From the NCBI GenBank assembly GCA_025094145.1, contig JALLLS010000057.1:124001-188000 (forward strand): a DNA stretch of 64,000 nt, given 5' to 3'. Below the pieces are notes generated by a model. The model was not told the origin of the DNA. It did no database searches and saw only the letters and a program-made list of their open reading frames with translations. Both the position numbers and the translations under genes were made by a program. Below, in pieces: positions 35,269-47,820 of the stretch (the stretch's first letter is position 1; each line of letters begins with the position of its first letter). This DNA comes from Spinellus fusiger (taxonomy: Eukaryota; Mucoromycota; Mucoromycetes; Mucorales; Phycomycetaceae).

Positions 35269-35921
35269 ATGCCTTCACGCACTAAAATCGAGAATATTAT
35301 GAGCCTCACTCTCAATGCTGTCAATATCAGTCTTTACCTATTAGTGATTGCAGCCACCATTGTCAAGTGCATTGGCGCCAATTTCTCATTTATAGTGATG
35401 GGCATCTATGGAGTGTAGGTGGGTGCATAAAGAAACCATCTACTGACATCCAACTTAGTATTATTGCAGCACTTCTTGTTGTGAATGAGTTTAGACAATT
35501 CCGAATTTCTCTCGACTATTTTCTATTTCTCTCTCTCTATAGAGGCAGAGGCATGATTCTCATCTTGTAAGTACACTCCATGAATCCATTTCACTTATTA
35601 TTTTCTAGTTTTGGCTGTCTTGTTCTTGACACTGCCGTTGTTAATATTATTGCAGGCACATTAAATCTATCGTTTGGATTTATGTATATTATCATGTCCT
35701 ATCTATCACGGTATCCATGTCTTAAGCCTATTGTCATCAATTGGCAGAACTGGAATGATTTTTCAGCAGAGGGATTGGATTTGATTCGGCCCAAGACCAC
35801 ACATGTAAGTATTTATTGTGGGGTGCTGTGGTGTCTAGTGTATCTTATATGTATGAAAACTCACTTGTTTCTATAGTCTATGTTGGATGCACAGACAATA
35901 CCTATAACAAGTAGCTACTGA
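35269..35921 (+). CDS. Four-helix Golgi membrane protein, TVP15/COPI-associated-like
   Basis: Small polytopic membrane protein, 164 aa, from four exons: 35269-35414, 35459-35566, 35609-35804, 35877-35921, phases exact. Four hydrophobic segments are visible: LYLLVIAATIVKCIG (about 20-36), SFIVMGIYGVIIAALLVV (about 40-60), SLYRGRGMILILFFGCLVL (about 76-96) and IIAGTLNLSFGFMYIIMS (about 100-120). The GIYG turn and the (S/G)RG motif before helix 3 resemble the COPI-associated/Tvp15 family of Tlg2-vesicle proteins; this is a recognition by pattern, not by alignment. The C-terminal 40 residues are polar and would face the cytosol. A CT/TATCAT-rich leader precedes the start. Confidence 0.6.
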
Positions 35922-36629
35922 TATACCGACTGAATGAATAAAATAATATTATTAGTGCTAATGACGATGCGATTCGGAATGATCGAGGTAATCATACTAC
36001 TACTGGTACCTGTAATGTCACTAGTAAAGATAGAAAGAGACAGAAAGAAAGATGGATAGATAGATAGATAGATGTACTGTCTCGTTCTTTTTAGTCTTGG
36101 TGGCTATGATCAATGAGAAATGAGACAAGTATTATGTATGTTGGTGGGTAGGAAGAAACAAAAAAGATGACAAAGATGAGTTGAGTTGAATAGGAATCTC
36201 TTTCTCTCTTTTTTTCTTTTAAAACAAAAGGTAGTGGTGCATACATCTGCTTTGTATTCTCTGTTAGAGAGAAAGAGAATAAACTGTCAAAACAGAACAA
36301 AACAAAACAAAAGGCTGTTATAAAGATACATCTTATATGTATCTGAAGGGTATGTTAACATTCACAAGAACCATCTTATTTAAAACATAAATACAAGACT
36401 ATATGTTCTTTTCTTTTCTTTTTTCTTTCTGATCTTGGTGTAGCTTTGTATTCTCTTACACCAAACATATCTTTTACACTGAAATACTTCTATTTGCAGT
36501 GTTTCTCCTTCAGTGCTTGATTTTCTTTCTTTAGAGTCCATTGTTAGAAATAGAACCATTTTTTTGGATTCGTTCTAGTGATATTCTGCTATAGAAAATG
36601 TGTACAAGTGAGGGAGGAAGATAATAAAA
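35922..36629. other. 3' intergenic region between convergent genes
   Basis: Lies between the TVP15-like stop and the UBP6 stop. Contains GATA microsatellite (36055-36072) and CT tracts. AATAAAATAATATTATTAG right after the TVP15-like stop may serve polyadenylation. No gene. Confidence 0.55.
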
Positions 36630-38902
36630 CTATTTTAACTGTTTTGCTCTGTAAAGAACAATATAGGCAGTGTGCCAATCTCCTATAGAAACCATACAAG
36701 TTCAGTTTCTGCTTCTATTTCCTAGCCATTAAGTTACCTCCACCATCCAACTTCTGGATATCAGCATCATGGACCATGGACACTTTCTCATCATCAAATT
36801 TGAACCATTCATCTGCCATTGGTAAAATATAAGTCTGCAGTCTACCTCTTTATGAATAGATTTCTTACCATCTCCCTTCTTTACCCAAGCAATGTAATGA
36901 CCTTCCCATGGATTGCATTAGTCTATCCACCTCCTGTATTGAATACTTACCAGAGTCAACAGAGCGGCCCACATGTGTCAACACAGCACACAGTTCATAT
37001 TGTCCAGTAGGATTACACCCCACATCCTTCAACAGTTCAGGATCAATGAACTCGGACCAATCAACGGTCTCCTCTTCTTTCTCTGAATCAGCAGCCACTG
37101 CCTTTGTTTCTGGCACACCCTCAGAAGGCTCAACAGCCACTTTGCGACGTTTCTCATCTCTTTTCTTGGCATCTCTCTTCTCATCCAATTCTTTGAGTTT
37201 CAGCTTAGCCTTGCTAAACTTATTCTGGAGCTCCGGTGTACACAATTCAGAGGCATCAAATTCAAGAGGATACTTGACTTTACGAAGGATTTTGGCACGG
37301 ACACGCTCAGAGGCCTTCCAGAAGAATCGGATGAATTGAATAGGAAGGTACTGTGGAAGACGAGTGACACGAGACACACGTTCGTAGTTTGCTGTACGGT
37401 TGAGGGTAGGAGATGTCTTCTCAATCTCTTCTTTTAAGCTCTAATACTAGTGAATAGGCGAGTTATTAATACACAGTCTACTCACCTCTAGAATACCATT
37501 GATCATATAATTGGTGGCTAACGATGAGTGCTTTTGTCAGGCAGTGTTCACTTACAAATTGAAATATGACAGCCGAGTTTTGAAAAGGAGCTGGTAGTTA
37601 CTGTATTCTCTTCTGGTGCTTCACTGCAACGAATTCTGTTTTCTCTTTGTCAGCACCGTTTTCTTTTCTTCAGGCACTTACTCTGTACGTATTTCACCTG
37701 ACATTCTTTGGTCAATAAAGTTATGGCCTGTTACTGGGTCTTCAGGCAACTTGGATTTCAAAACAGACACTATTTCACTCCAGCACTCTTCCGCGTCTTG
37801 TTGCATCGGGACACCACCAGGCCCTGTCTGTGAGAACTGGGGAAATGTCTGACAAAGCATCTTTATTTTTCAACAGAAAGAAATGCATGAGTCCACCATA
37901 AGAAATATAGATAGATAGAAAAGAAGACACTCTCCCTCTACGCTTACCTGCCAAAAGACAAGAGGAGGGAATCCACCCGATGCCTTGCCCAGATTCTTAA
38001 ACATGTCTCGAAGACTGGCTGCCAAATTACCTCGATGATCTGCACCATTCAAAGTACCCTGGAATCTTAAGCTCCGCATCAGTACGTTTTACTTTTATCC
38101 ACTACTTACTTATTCAAAGACTCCTGTAGTTCTGGAATCACACGAAGACATTGGAGAGTTGAATTCTAACCATAGACATGAGTCCAATCCCTGTTCTATT
38201 TTATGTGTTTCTACATTACCATATAGCATGTATTGCCGAGATTCTCTAAACCAGCAGGAATTTCCAACTTCAAAATAGAACCACAGGTGAGTTTTATAAA
38301 TACCTTCTCTGCAATAATAACGCTAATAATAACGCTGATAATAACGCTAATAATAACACTAATAATAAAGACAACGGTTCTCTTACCGCTTCTGACATTT
38401 CAGCATCTGTCATGTCTTCTAAGAACTGAACAGGCTTCTCAGGTGCCTTTGCCAATTCACCAGCTGTTCCCATCATCATAAATGTATGACCCTGAAAAAA
38501 ACAAACAAGTAAACACACAAGTAGAAATAGGTGGGCCAAGACGTCTTTTTTTTTCTTTTTTCTTTCTTCTCACGTTTTTCACACCAAGTGAGCCAAGGTC
38601 GGTTGTTTCCTAGTAGTCCAATGCTGTAAGCCAACCATACTCTCTGACAAACCCCTCTCCTACCTTTAACAAACCACCCTTGACCATAATTTTCTGTCTT
38701 TCAGGAGGTACGCCTGTCTGTGAGAAGATCTGGCTCTTGAACAACTCGGGGCTTTCATCCGTATCTTTGAATCCATATGAGTCTAAACAACGTTTTTCTT
38801 TTCTTTTCTCTTTTTTTTTAATTATATATATGAAAACTCACCCAACTCTATATTATCGAACTTTTTGCCACTCCACTTGATATTCACACTATAGACAGGC
38901 AT
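36630..38902 (-). CDS. UBP6: Proteasome-associated deubiquitinase UBP6 / USP14
   Basis: Cysteine protease that trims ubiquitin chains at the proteasome. Fourteen exons: 38902-38842, 38782-38664, 38609-38574, 38491-38387, 38267-38220, 38165-38110, 38065-37948, 37848-37682, 37644-37556, 37517-37486, 37440-36951, 36901-36869, 36812-36738, 36682-36630; 494 codons (493 aa), same size as human USP14. N-terminal ubiquitin-like domain (MPVYSVNIKWSGKKFDNIEL...GHTFMMMGTA) docks on the proteasome. Cys box ENLGNTCYMNSTLQCL (catalytic Cys near residue 116), QQDAEECW, LPQYLPIQFIRFFWK, and His box SVDSGHYIAWVKKGD. The tail DWHTAYIVLYR is typical. Residues about 350-400 form a charged KRDAKKRDEKRR coiled insertion. 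Intron 4 contains a 12-bp AATAATAACGCT repeat. Confidence 0.95.
38310..38368. repeat. AATAATAACGCT tandem repeat in a UBP6 intron
   Basis: Four to five 12-bp units within intron 4 of UBP6 (38268-38386). Confidence 0.8.
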
Positions 38903-39282
38903 AAGGAAAAGAAGGAAAGGAAGAAGAAGAGAAACTTGAGCAAGGAAAATAAGACGTGTTCATGCCACGTCATTTTAACTACCGATCAAGAGCGAACAGA
39001 CTTATTCCAAGAAAGTTGGAAACAAAGTATTCTCTTATCATAGGCAGTGTAGGCAGTGTAGGCATTCTAATCAGGGAAGAAATTGCAAGAAGAAATTATA
39101 AGAAAAGAATGAGATTTCTTTTATTATTATTTTTCTTTATCATAAGTGAATGATATTATGCTTCAGTTCAGGAAGAAGCTTCTTGCTTTTGTTTTGTTTT
39201 TGTCTTTCTTTCTGTTAGGAAAAGGGATTGAGTAATATATAATAAAAGTAAAAAAAAAAGGGCATGTCTATGTATAAAATGA
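38903..39282. other. UBP6 promoter side / 3' end of the DUF3020 gene
   Basis: Contains a GGCAGTGTA doublet (39042-39062), AAGAAG and TTATT tracts. No gene. Confidence 0.5.
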
Positions 39283-40331
39283 TTAAATGGCAGATGGTTC
39301 AGTGATTTGTTGTTGTTGTTGTTGTTGCTGGCTCTTACTGTCAGCATAATGAAGTACAACACCTACAAACTCATCAAGTATCTTTGTTTGCTCTACATAT
39401 TTTATAGTATCTTTCTCTGTGGATGTTGTATACGAATGAATAGGTGGAAGCATAAGAAGAGAAAGAGAGTCTACAGCAAGACTGCTGACACTGTTGAAAC
39501 TGCTACTGCTTATCCTTCGTTGGTTGCGTAGTGAAGGTGAGAGATGTGGAAGTGTAGGAGAAGAAGTGAGAGAAGAAGTAGAAGAATAGACTGAAGGACA
39601 TCCATCAGAATTCCATTGTCGGTGGTATTGTAGACTCAAGGGTTGGCGCATATCGATAATAGAAGGCAGTTCAATGGTTTGCTGTGGTGCACTGTAAAAT
39701 GGCAGCTCCACCAGGTGGCAAAAGCCTGTTTTCAGGGAAGAAGAGAATCGATATGGGGTAATGGAGTCTTTGGACACTGTCTCTTGCCATCGCTCTTCAC
39801 TACTGAACTCCCTGTGCTCAATACTGACTGTGCGTCGGCCTAAGCGTCTTGTAATTTCATCACGGACAAAGTTCTGCTTTTCAGCACTGTCTTGCTCACC
39901 ATACTTTTGACGTGCTAGACGGTAAACACGACAGCGCAAGTCATTTTGTCGATTCTTTTCTCGGTTTTCAGCACGCCATTTACGCATTCTAAACGATCAG
40001 ACCCAATTTCTATGCAGGGTGGGACATACCTCTCCGTTGTCTCTTCTTTAGAAACCACTTTTTTGGCATGGCCCTTCCATCTCTTTTGATCACGGCTGCG
40101 AATGTAAGGGATGTTGTGAATATTTGGATTCTCCATGTGTCGTTTTCTGTAGACATGTTTATTACAGTGTTAAAGACAAGAAAAACAAGAAAAACAAGAA
40201 ACCTACAAATTGGAGCGGGTGGCAAAGACTATTGTACATGAGTTAATACTAGTCATTTTGCTTTTATTATTACTTTTAGGGCACTGAGGACAGGCAAAAA
40301 TCTTGGCAGTGTCTTCTTCTTCTTGTGCCAT
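39283..40331 (-). CDS. Putative transcription regulator: partial C2H2 finger plus DUF3020 domain
   Basis: 315-aa protein from three exons: 40331-40207, 40146-40030, 39988-39283; phases close. The N-terminus has a C2H2-like pattern, CPQCPK then FATRSNLKRHMENPNIH (residues about 14-50). Next is a basic segment and the sequence ENREKNRQNDLRCRVYRLARQKYG (about residues 86-110), matching the DUF3020 domain found in fungal nuclear proteins, where an Asn-rich basic helix resembles a DNA-binding region. The C-terminal half is Ser-rich (SVYSSTSSLTSSPTLPH) and finishes with eight Gln. DUF3020 assignment is from memory of its consensus. The function would be DNA binding and transcription control; targets unknown. 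Confidence 0.7.
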
Positions 40332-43051
40332 GTCAAGGTACTGTGCAACAGGTTTAATGCAAGTAAAGAGCAGTAATGTAAGAGAAAGTACACACGTTGG
40401 AGGAGGAGGAGGAAGAGGAGTTGGTCTTTAAAGAAAAGTAGTAAAAGGAATATTTATTAAACTCTTTTTTCATATATCCATTTTATCCCTGTTCTTCCAT
40501 TATGGCTAAAAATATCGCATACACCGTTTAAGCTGCTATGCCCTTGCTTATATATACATATCAATTTCTTAGCTACATAAAAGTATTCCTTGACCTTATT
40601 TTGATGTGGCGGGAGAAGTGAATGTTTAGGCCTATTTGGTGTATTTTATCACGTCTTTTGGGAATGAACTATCTTGTTTCGACAGGAAATGAAAATATAG
40701 AGAAATGAGAGAAAAAAGAATAAAAAGGATTTCTCTTTAGTTTATCCCTTGCTTCTCTATTTCTTTTATTTCTTGCATAGCCTGGATTGCAATAATTGCA
40801 TTCAGTCTTTATAATGTGTTATCTCCATTACTACTGTAATCGCCAATGTAAATGCACTTTATGTTGTACAGCTTTGCTATATTCATTTTCAAGGGGAATT
40901 GGTATGCAATCTGTAATCCACCTCAATTCTTGCCTTGCCACATCAACCTTTGTATCTATTTTGCTACTATCTATAAAAGGTAGAATGGCCTTTTTACCAG
41001 GTGTTGACCTAGGCTACCGACAGATGCTTCCTGTGGCATAGATAGCCACAATAATAGACACTGGGCATAGAGGCTATCCTGATCTTTACCCTGCTCTATC
41101 TCTGTTCATCTTATTTGTTTATGTTTGATGTTACCCTTCCTACACTAAAATGAGCCTAGCAGAAATGCGCTTAATTAAAGAAATGGACGAAATAAAAAAG
41201 ATAAAGCAAAATATAAGTCAACAACTTGGGGATAAATTAAAAATAAGAAAATTAGATAAAGCACTTGAATGCTTTACTTGTTTGGATTCATTTTCTGACC
41301 AATTCAGTCTGTGAATACCGCATTGACACTTCAAGGGATTCTTGTTTCATCAAATACAGTAGCAAGATGGCACAACTCTTATGTTTGTGTAATTCTTCTG
41401 ATAAAATAATAATATAAAAAAAGGGTTTCTCCCAGTTTATATGCATAAATAGGTTATTTTCTGTAGGAAACATTTCTCTTTTTTATTATTTGATCATTAT
41501 TACTCTTGCAATCTATGCATAAGTGAATGAAAGATGATGATGAGTTTACCAAAAGGGCCTGACGCGAGTCCTACACATCTTACGGAGTTTTGGCATCCAA
41601 CTCCTTGGAAATAATACCCTTAATAAGGCTTGTCCTTTATTTTATGCTCTTTGATGTTGACTTTCTTTTGTCAACATCACTGCAATAAAGAGATACATTG
41701 AATTTATTTTTTCTTGTCAGTGAGTAGAGTAGGATGAACATTACCTTGAGATTGCATGGGCTACTGAGCTGCTCTATTTTCAATCAAGCCACCCATCAGT
41801 GCTCAAAGATACTTCTATAATATAATTGAAAAGAAAAAAGGATAAAAATCCAATTAAAAAAGACAAAGTGTGGTATGAGCAAGCCACACTTTAAGGTTCA
41901 AGCATCAAAAGACAGGACAAGAAAATCAAACTATTGTTGTATGGTATTGACACTTTTCACAAGTCTAAAAATGGGAATGTAGAATAGAATAAACTATAGA
42001 GATAATTACTATAGGAAAATTGTTGTTTATGTCTTTATTTTTCCTTGAGCATAAAAGAAAGGCAATGACCTTTAATACATAGGTGCATTGAAGGATTTAT
42101 TAGCACCGATAAAGGACTAATAGGGACTTTTTATCTATTCCATCTAATACTGATTTGAAGGTCTACATTTATTAACAGCAATCAATCCATAAAATAGCAT
42201 CCCTCAATTAAATAAGACCACTCATCCATGCCTATTATCAATGTTACTAATACTCATTCACTTTATTCTTCTTGAATTGTTTATGAAAAAAAAACACAAT
42301 CAAAGATCAATGAGAAGAGAGAACATTACAATCAATGACAAAAGGTAGACTTGTGACGAACTGCCCTACTCATGCACTTGATCCTACTAGTTTTAATCAA
42401 AGGGTCATAATCCAATAAAACAATGGCAATGGATGCAATTTCTAGACGAATTGGCATGCATTTTTGTTTACCTAATTGCCCAAGAAACAAAGGAAATGCC
42501 ACTCTTTGCCTTGTCTTTTGGTTTTTCTTCGGTATATCTTTTTAACAACAGACACTGGATAAAACTCACTCATAAACAATACAGTGGACAAGGCTATTCA
42601 TATTCTGTGACAAGAGAACACCACAGGCCATTCAATACAGCCCCTAGAGTCATCTTCAGAGTGACAGAAGAAATCACATGTGACATAAGTCCTTGAAGGA
42701 AGCATGGTAAAATAAGAATGCTAATATAAAATAACACACACACATTTTGTCTGCATTATTTCCTTTTAGAAAATGTATTAAAAATGTAGGTTGTAAACCT
42801 AATATTAGTATTAACAGAAAGTTTAGCCTATTTGAAAGTGTAATAATGACAGGTGATTTAAGGGGAAAGAAGGAGTAAAGATGAACAAGTGAAAGGCAAA
42901 AAATCAATGATAATGAATAAATAAAACCAGGTTTTTTGTCTACACTGTTGACATGAACACACCCTATTAGAGACCTTTATTTTTATTTTGTGTGTATGTG
43001 TGTATGTGTGTATGTATGTGTTTATATATCAAGTGAATTGGACTTTTCTTT
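40332..43051. other. Large intergenic region between two minus-strand genes
   Basis: About 2.7 kb, AT-rich. The first 200 bp are the DUF3020-gene promoter. One short plus-strand ORF at 41150-41314 (54 aa, lysine/glutamate-rich, MSLAEMRLIKEMDEI...) has a CTATAAAAGG motif 175 bp upstream but no other support. The remaining frames (for example 42433-42696) lack protein-like composition. A (GTGTAT)n run sits at 42988-43020. Confidence 0.5.
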
Positions 43052-43774
43052 TTAGCCATACATCCATCCTCTTGATTCTTCTTCTTCCTCTTCTTTTACT
43101 TGTTTTTCAGACTCCACTGTATGTCTACACAGGGGACATGTATGGTGCAAAGAGAGCCAAGGCACAAGACAGTCTTGATCAAAGTGATGTCCACTGTTTC
43201 AATGACATCAATCAATAAGCCAGTAACAAAAGAAAAGCATTAAAAGAGTCAAAAGCTTACCACGGCATACGAGTCACTTTGCTCTCACTTGTACACAATA
43301 TATCTTTACAAATAATGCATGTCTCCTCTCTGTTCGTTGTTAATCTACATGTCTATGTCTGCTCAATGCTTACACATCCAATGTCTTTTTATTGACACTC
43401 GGCAATGATGCAATGAATCGTTGAGAAGCAGGAGGTGGTCCCTTGGCTTCACTTTGAGATTCTTCTAGTAATTGTGACACAAGATTATCTAAGAATTGCT
43501 CTTGTTGGTCATTGCCTTGAGCAGCCATTTGCTGTCTAAACTGTGCAAACAATCTACAGCAGAAGAATCATTAGGGTTCTTCTATTTGCGAGAATAAAGA
43601 GAGACTTTACGTGGCTGTTTGTAGTTGTGGAGGTTGAGATGAGGCTGATGAGGCCGTTCTATTTGAGGAAGGTGCCATAAAGTCATCAATGTCGACAGTA
43701 TAATGCTTCTTCTTTTGTTGTTGTTGGGTAATGTTCAAGTCATCTAATGTCAGTTGAGCTACTGATATCCTCAT
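43052..43774 (-). CDS. RING-type E3 ubiquitin ligase, RNF126/RNF115-like
   Basis: 184-aa protein from four exons: 43774-43611, 43553-43374, 43329-43261, 43193-43052; all phases close. A polar N-terminus (QQQQKKKHYTVDIDDF, Ser-rich) leads to FLDNLVSQLLEES and GPPPASQRFIASLPSV, the conserved linker found just before the RING in RNF126/RNF115-type ligases. The RING reads ETCIICKD...[26 protein letters not shown]. At the position of the second His of RING-H2, Asp is found, a natural but less common zinc ligand. The tail is a Lys/Glu stretch ending RGWMYG. Likely cytosolic E3 in protein quality control; target unknown. Start chosen as the first ATG in frame with the D-rich N-terminus. Confidence 0.82.
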
Positions 43775-44817
43775 ATGCTTTCTTTTGTTTGCACTTATTC
43801 TTGCTTACCAAAGTAGCTTGCCATAGTGTATTAGAAAGAAGGAAGAAAGGAGAGAAAATCACGTGTTCAGTGAAAATGACAAATTTAGTGTCTGTTCTCT
43901 TAGCCTATAATCATTTACTGAACATGGTTCTATTGATATTGGTTCAATAGAAATTACTGACTAAGGGACTAGGGGAATAGAGTGGGAAGTATGGGTTTAT
44001 TTACTAGGCACACCATGTCTTGCTATAGCTCTACTGAGTTTATGACAGTATTCAGTGCTGAGACAGTGCGTAAACCATTCTACACTCCAAATAGAGAATA
44101 TTTATAACTCTAATCTTCATGTCGATCTCTATTCCAGATGTCTGTCTTCCAGTTCAAATGAAACCAGGAACAAGCGAAACCGTCTTTATCAGCCAATATC
44201 AACAGTGTAGCTTAACGTATATCTTTCTTTCTCTCTTTTGATACTGGATTTCTATATATTTCACTATATTGAAAGTTCAAAAGCACATACAAATACATCT
44301 AGCAGGGTCATGGACAATGTTTTATATGAACACAGAGGAAGCCACTACTTATTCTGCATCTCTTGATATTCTTTTTTGACTGAGTTAAAAATGACAACTT
44401 AGCATTGTATTGGTCTTTGCTTCTGTTACTATTCTTATTGCTGTAGGTTTATTGATAGAGACTTAAAGCTCAATGACTGATTGGGCAATTCAACATGGAC
44501 ATGCACTCATCCATATGTAGAGAAAAGGGAAAGAGTAGTCCATTGTACATTTGCCCATCCTCGGGATATCTTCCCTTTGTCCTCCCCCTTTTTCTTTCTT
44601 TCTTTCTAGACAACTAAAGTAAATAATGGCTTGTGTCTTAGTATTTGTACGTGTGAGTGGTGAAACAGTGAACAGGGAGTGATAAAAATACAACCTATAC
44701 TTAATATTGTTTTTTGTTCAAATGAAATCCATGTACTACTTTGCATAGATACTTATTAAAAACTCATCGTCGGCATAATTCTTTCTTTCCACTAAAAATG
44801 AATACAAAACAAAATAC

Positions 44818-45090
44818 AATAATATATAAATACAACATTATATACATACAACACTATATAAATACAACACTATATAAATACAACATTATATACATACAAC
44901 ACTATATAAATACAACACTATATAAATACAACACTATATAAATACAACATTATATAAATACAACATTATATAAATACAACATTATATAAATACAACATTA
45001 TATAAATACAACATTATATAAATACAACATTATATAAATACAACATTATATAAATACAACACTATATAAATACAACATTATATAAATATA
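44818..45090. repeat. 16-bp AT-rich minisatellite, about 17 copies
   Basis: Head-to-tail units close to ACAACATTATATAAAT, with variants (ACTATATAAAT, TATACATAC) at the left end. Adjacent units are identical, so there is no spacer structure. The ORF across it is just the translated repeat. Confidence 0.92.
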
Positions 45091-47339
45091 ATATAAAAAA
45101 ACACAAACATAACCCAAACACAGTACTCGACATCCGATAGTAAGATGTGAATACAAGTTCGAACAATTTTACAAGAGTTTTAGTTTAGTATGGTTTTAGA
45201 AATATCTATCTATATTCTGTTTTTCTTCTTTTATTTGAACTGTAAATAGCTATATCTACTTCTCGAACAATTTTGCATAGTGTTTCAAGCACTCTTTGTC
45301 TTCATTAAGAAAATCTTTGGCTGTATATCTTTATAAAAAAAAAGTCATACAAGGGCTTAGAAGAAAAGATAGCACTACATCAACTAAATTTAAATGGATC
45401 TACTTTTATAGGAGTAAGCTAAATACAGAATTATTGCCACCATTTATTTCATGGGGTATATTTTCTTCCTAGATCAATATTCTATACTTTGTACTCAGCA
45501 GATTCAAAGATTCAAGTTACTCACTAGCAAAAACGCACCTAGTATTACTGGAGAAAGCAAAAGAATGGCTTTGCTAGATAGATACTTGCATTTTTTTTTA
45601 AAAAATTCCTACTCAAGTAAGATGATAAAGAGATGTAGGCATGATAGCACCTGAAATACCAATTCATGTGCCTTTGAATTTATTGGGGGGAAAGGGTGAG
45701 TTGGCTAAATGATAGACATAATATCAAGGATCGACTATAACGCCAATGCATATCTTTTTTATTTCATTTTATTTCATACATTTATAGTTGAGTAAATTTA
45801 TACGAGATGTTCGCTAATAATAATAATTGAAAATAATGAAGATCAATAAATAACTCATTATCCCAAGGATGTCGTCTTTCTGGCTATTGAGTATGATAGT
45901 ATGGCAATAGAAATGGAATGACCAAGAAGCCATCTACTGATAAATAGAATGTATGATTAAATGTGTAAATGACGTCCCCTTTTTTGGGTAATAAATAGTG
46001 AAAGACAGAGAAAACATAATTATCCCCATAAACTGTTCATGATAAAATAAGCAAAACCCCTCATGTGTGGCTACACAGACACAAACTACCCTCCTCTGGG
46101 GTTGCTAGGCTTTCAAAATCAATATTTATCATGCATTGTGTCTATTTTATCTCTCTCTTTCTCTATAGATTGATAGATAGCTATAAATATGCAAACAAAA
46201 AAATACATCAAATAGGTATTTTTACCAAAAATATACAAAGATTTCTGCTGATCATGTTATCACAGGAATTATGTTAAAACAAAGCTTATGACTCTTTAGT
46301 CAATGGGGCTATTGATCTTCTAGGCCCTGATTTATTTTACCATTTCAAAAAATAAAGAAAAATAGAAAAAAGAAAAATAGAAAAAACAGAATAAGTTGCA
46401 ATTGTTCCTAGGGTATACTTTTTTTAAAAGAACTATAGATAAGTGTATGACATGTAATAAGAAAAGGATTTTCTCTTGAGGTTTATAGAAAGAACAGAAG
46501 TTTACCTGCAAAAAAAAAGACGGTGAGGATATATCAAAAGACATGGAGTTTAACTTGAATACTTCTTGCTTACTGTTGGTTCTTTTTCTTGTGTAATAAA
46601 AGAGCTGAAAATACAAGCAAAAAGAGGAGTGTATTTTTTTTTACTCAACTTTGTATAAGTGTGGATAGGTAACTCAGGCTCAATGCTTGAAACTTTCTTA
46701 TTTACCCCACACATCCCAAGTTAAAATATCAAGTGACCAGTGATACTTCCTTTTAAGCTGTTATTTGGTTACCTTTCTCTTCTTTATTCGTTATGTGGAA
46801 AAGTCAGTCCATTGCAAGTAGCACAGTGTCCTGTCATTCTATTGTTTGACGTACAAAAAAGTGTTTAACTAAATGTGTAGAATGCTGCTGAATCTACAGG
46901 TCCATTGTTTTTTTTGTGATTGACTTGTTTTAGAATCCCTAGGAATACGCCAATGCCCTGGAGAATTAAGATATGTACAACTTGCAAAAAGGAGATTCCA
47001 TTGACTAGTGTTTTTATTGGAGGCCAAAAGCAGATCACACTAGGAGATGCAAAGCAAACAAGTGGTGCCACAAAAGAGATAAAGGGTTGATCCTTAAAAT
47101 GACCACTTATTTCACAACAGGATGATCTTCTTTGCCCTCTCGGATTGAATATTAAGTTCTTAAGTGGCAAGAAGATATTTGTACACCTGTGCACAATTAT
47201 GTGTTCAAGTGGTGTCGATACACACCAGTGACTATTTCTTTCATTTGAATGGGTTATTTAGTGAAGTTGGATGTGACCTTAGTATATGAACAAGGTGACC
47301 ATTTCTTCATAAAGCATATCTTCTATAAAAAGGTATAAT

Positions 47340-47445
47340 ACATGGTATTTAGTGTGTAGTATTTAGTGTGTAGTATCTAGTATTTAGTATCTAGTGTGTA
47401 GTATTTAGTATTTAGTATTTAGTATTTAGTGTATTGTGTATTATG
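47340..47445. repeat. TAGTATTTAGTGTG-type tandem repeat
   Basis: Interleaved 7- to 14-bp units (TAGTATT, TAGTGTG) over about 105 bp. Non-coding. Confidence 0.8.
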
Positions 47446-47747
47446 TATAATATAAATTGTTTGAGTCAAAGATTAAAATGGGCAAAAAAAGGGTAAAAAA
47501 GGGTTTTAAAAATAGGAACCTTCATGGTAAAACTGCATTTATTTTTTTGTGTATGTGTTGAACTAAAAATTGCAGCATTCTCCTTTTCACTTTCCCCCCA
47601 GACATAATAGATATACATACAAATACACATATATAAGTTTTTATCCGCCCATATCTATTCACACGCACATCTGCACCCACACAAATATAAACATACACGG
47701 AGCCATGTTATTTTCTTCAATAGAATCAGCCCTGCATTCAAATTAGC

Positions 47748-47755
47748 TATAAATA
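47748..47755 (+). promoter_or_regulatory. TATA box of the acetate-transporter family gene
   Basis: TATAAATA, 66 bp before the last base upstream of the ATG at 47821. Typical for inducible fungal genes. Confidence 0.6.
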
Positions 47756-47820
47756 CTCTGACTATTTTACATTTTGCACTATATTTTCAAACTCTTCTTT
47801 TTTATTCCACTTTGATTAAT

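Larger units (their letters stand above)
43775..47820. other. Gene-poor AT-rich region
   Basis: About 4 kb without a secure gene. It holds a 16-bp tandem array (44818-45090), TAGTATTTAGTGTG repeats (47340-47445) and long A/T runs. A minus-strand ORF at 47194-46865 (109 aa, with hydrophobic stretches such as FISFVAPLVCFASPSVICF and VVHILILQGIGVFLGIL) has membrane-protein character but no recognised family or splice support. Hairpin-like GAAAAATAG repeats occur at 46360-46385. The last 80 bp are the promoter of the acetate-transporter gene. Confidence 0.5.

Noticed and set aside
41150..41314. 54-aa Lys/Glu-rich ORF
   Set aside because: Too short and unsupported; could be chance in AT-rich DNA.
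44741..45090. CRISPR-like array
   Set aside because: Units are contiguous 16-bp AT-rich repeats without unique spacers, in a fungal genome; it is a minisatellite.
45150..45175. GTTCGA-like box suggesting a tRNA
   Set aside because: No cloverleaf arms or B-box context could be built around it.
46865..47194. 109-aa hydrophobic ORF
   Set aside because: Membrane-like stretches but no recognised family, promoter or splice evidence; kept as a note only.
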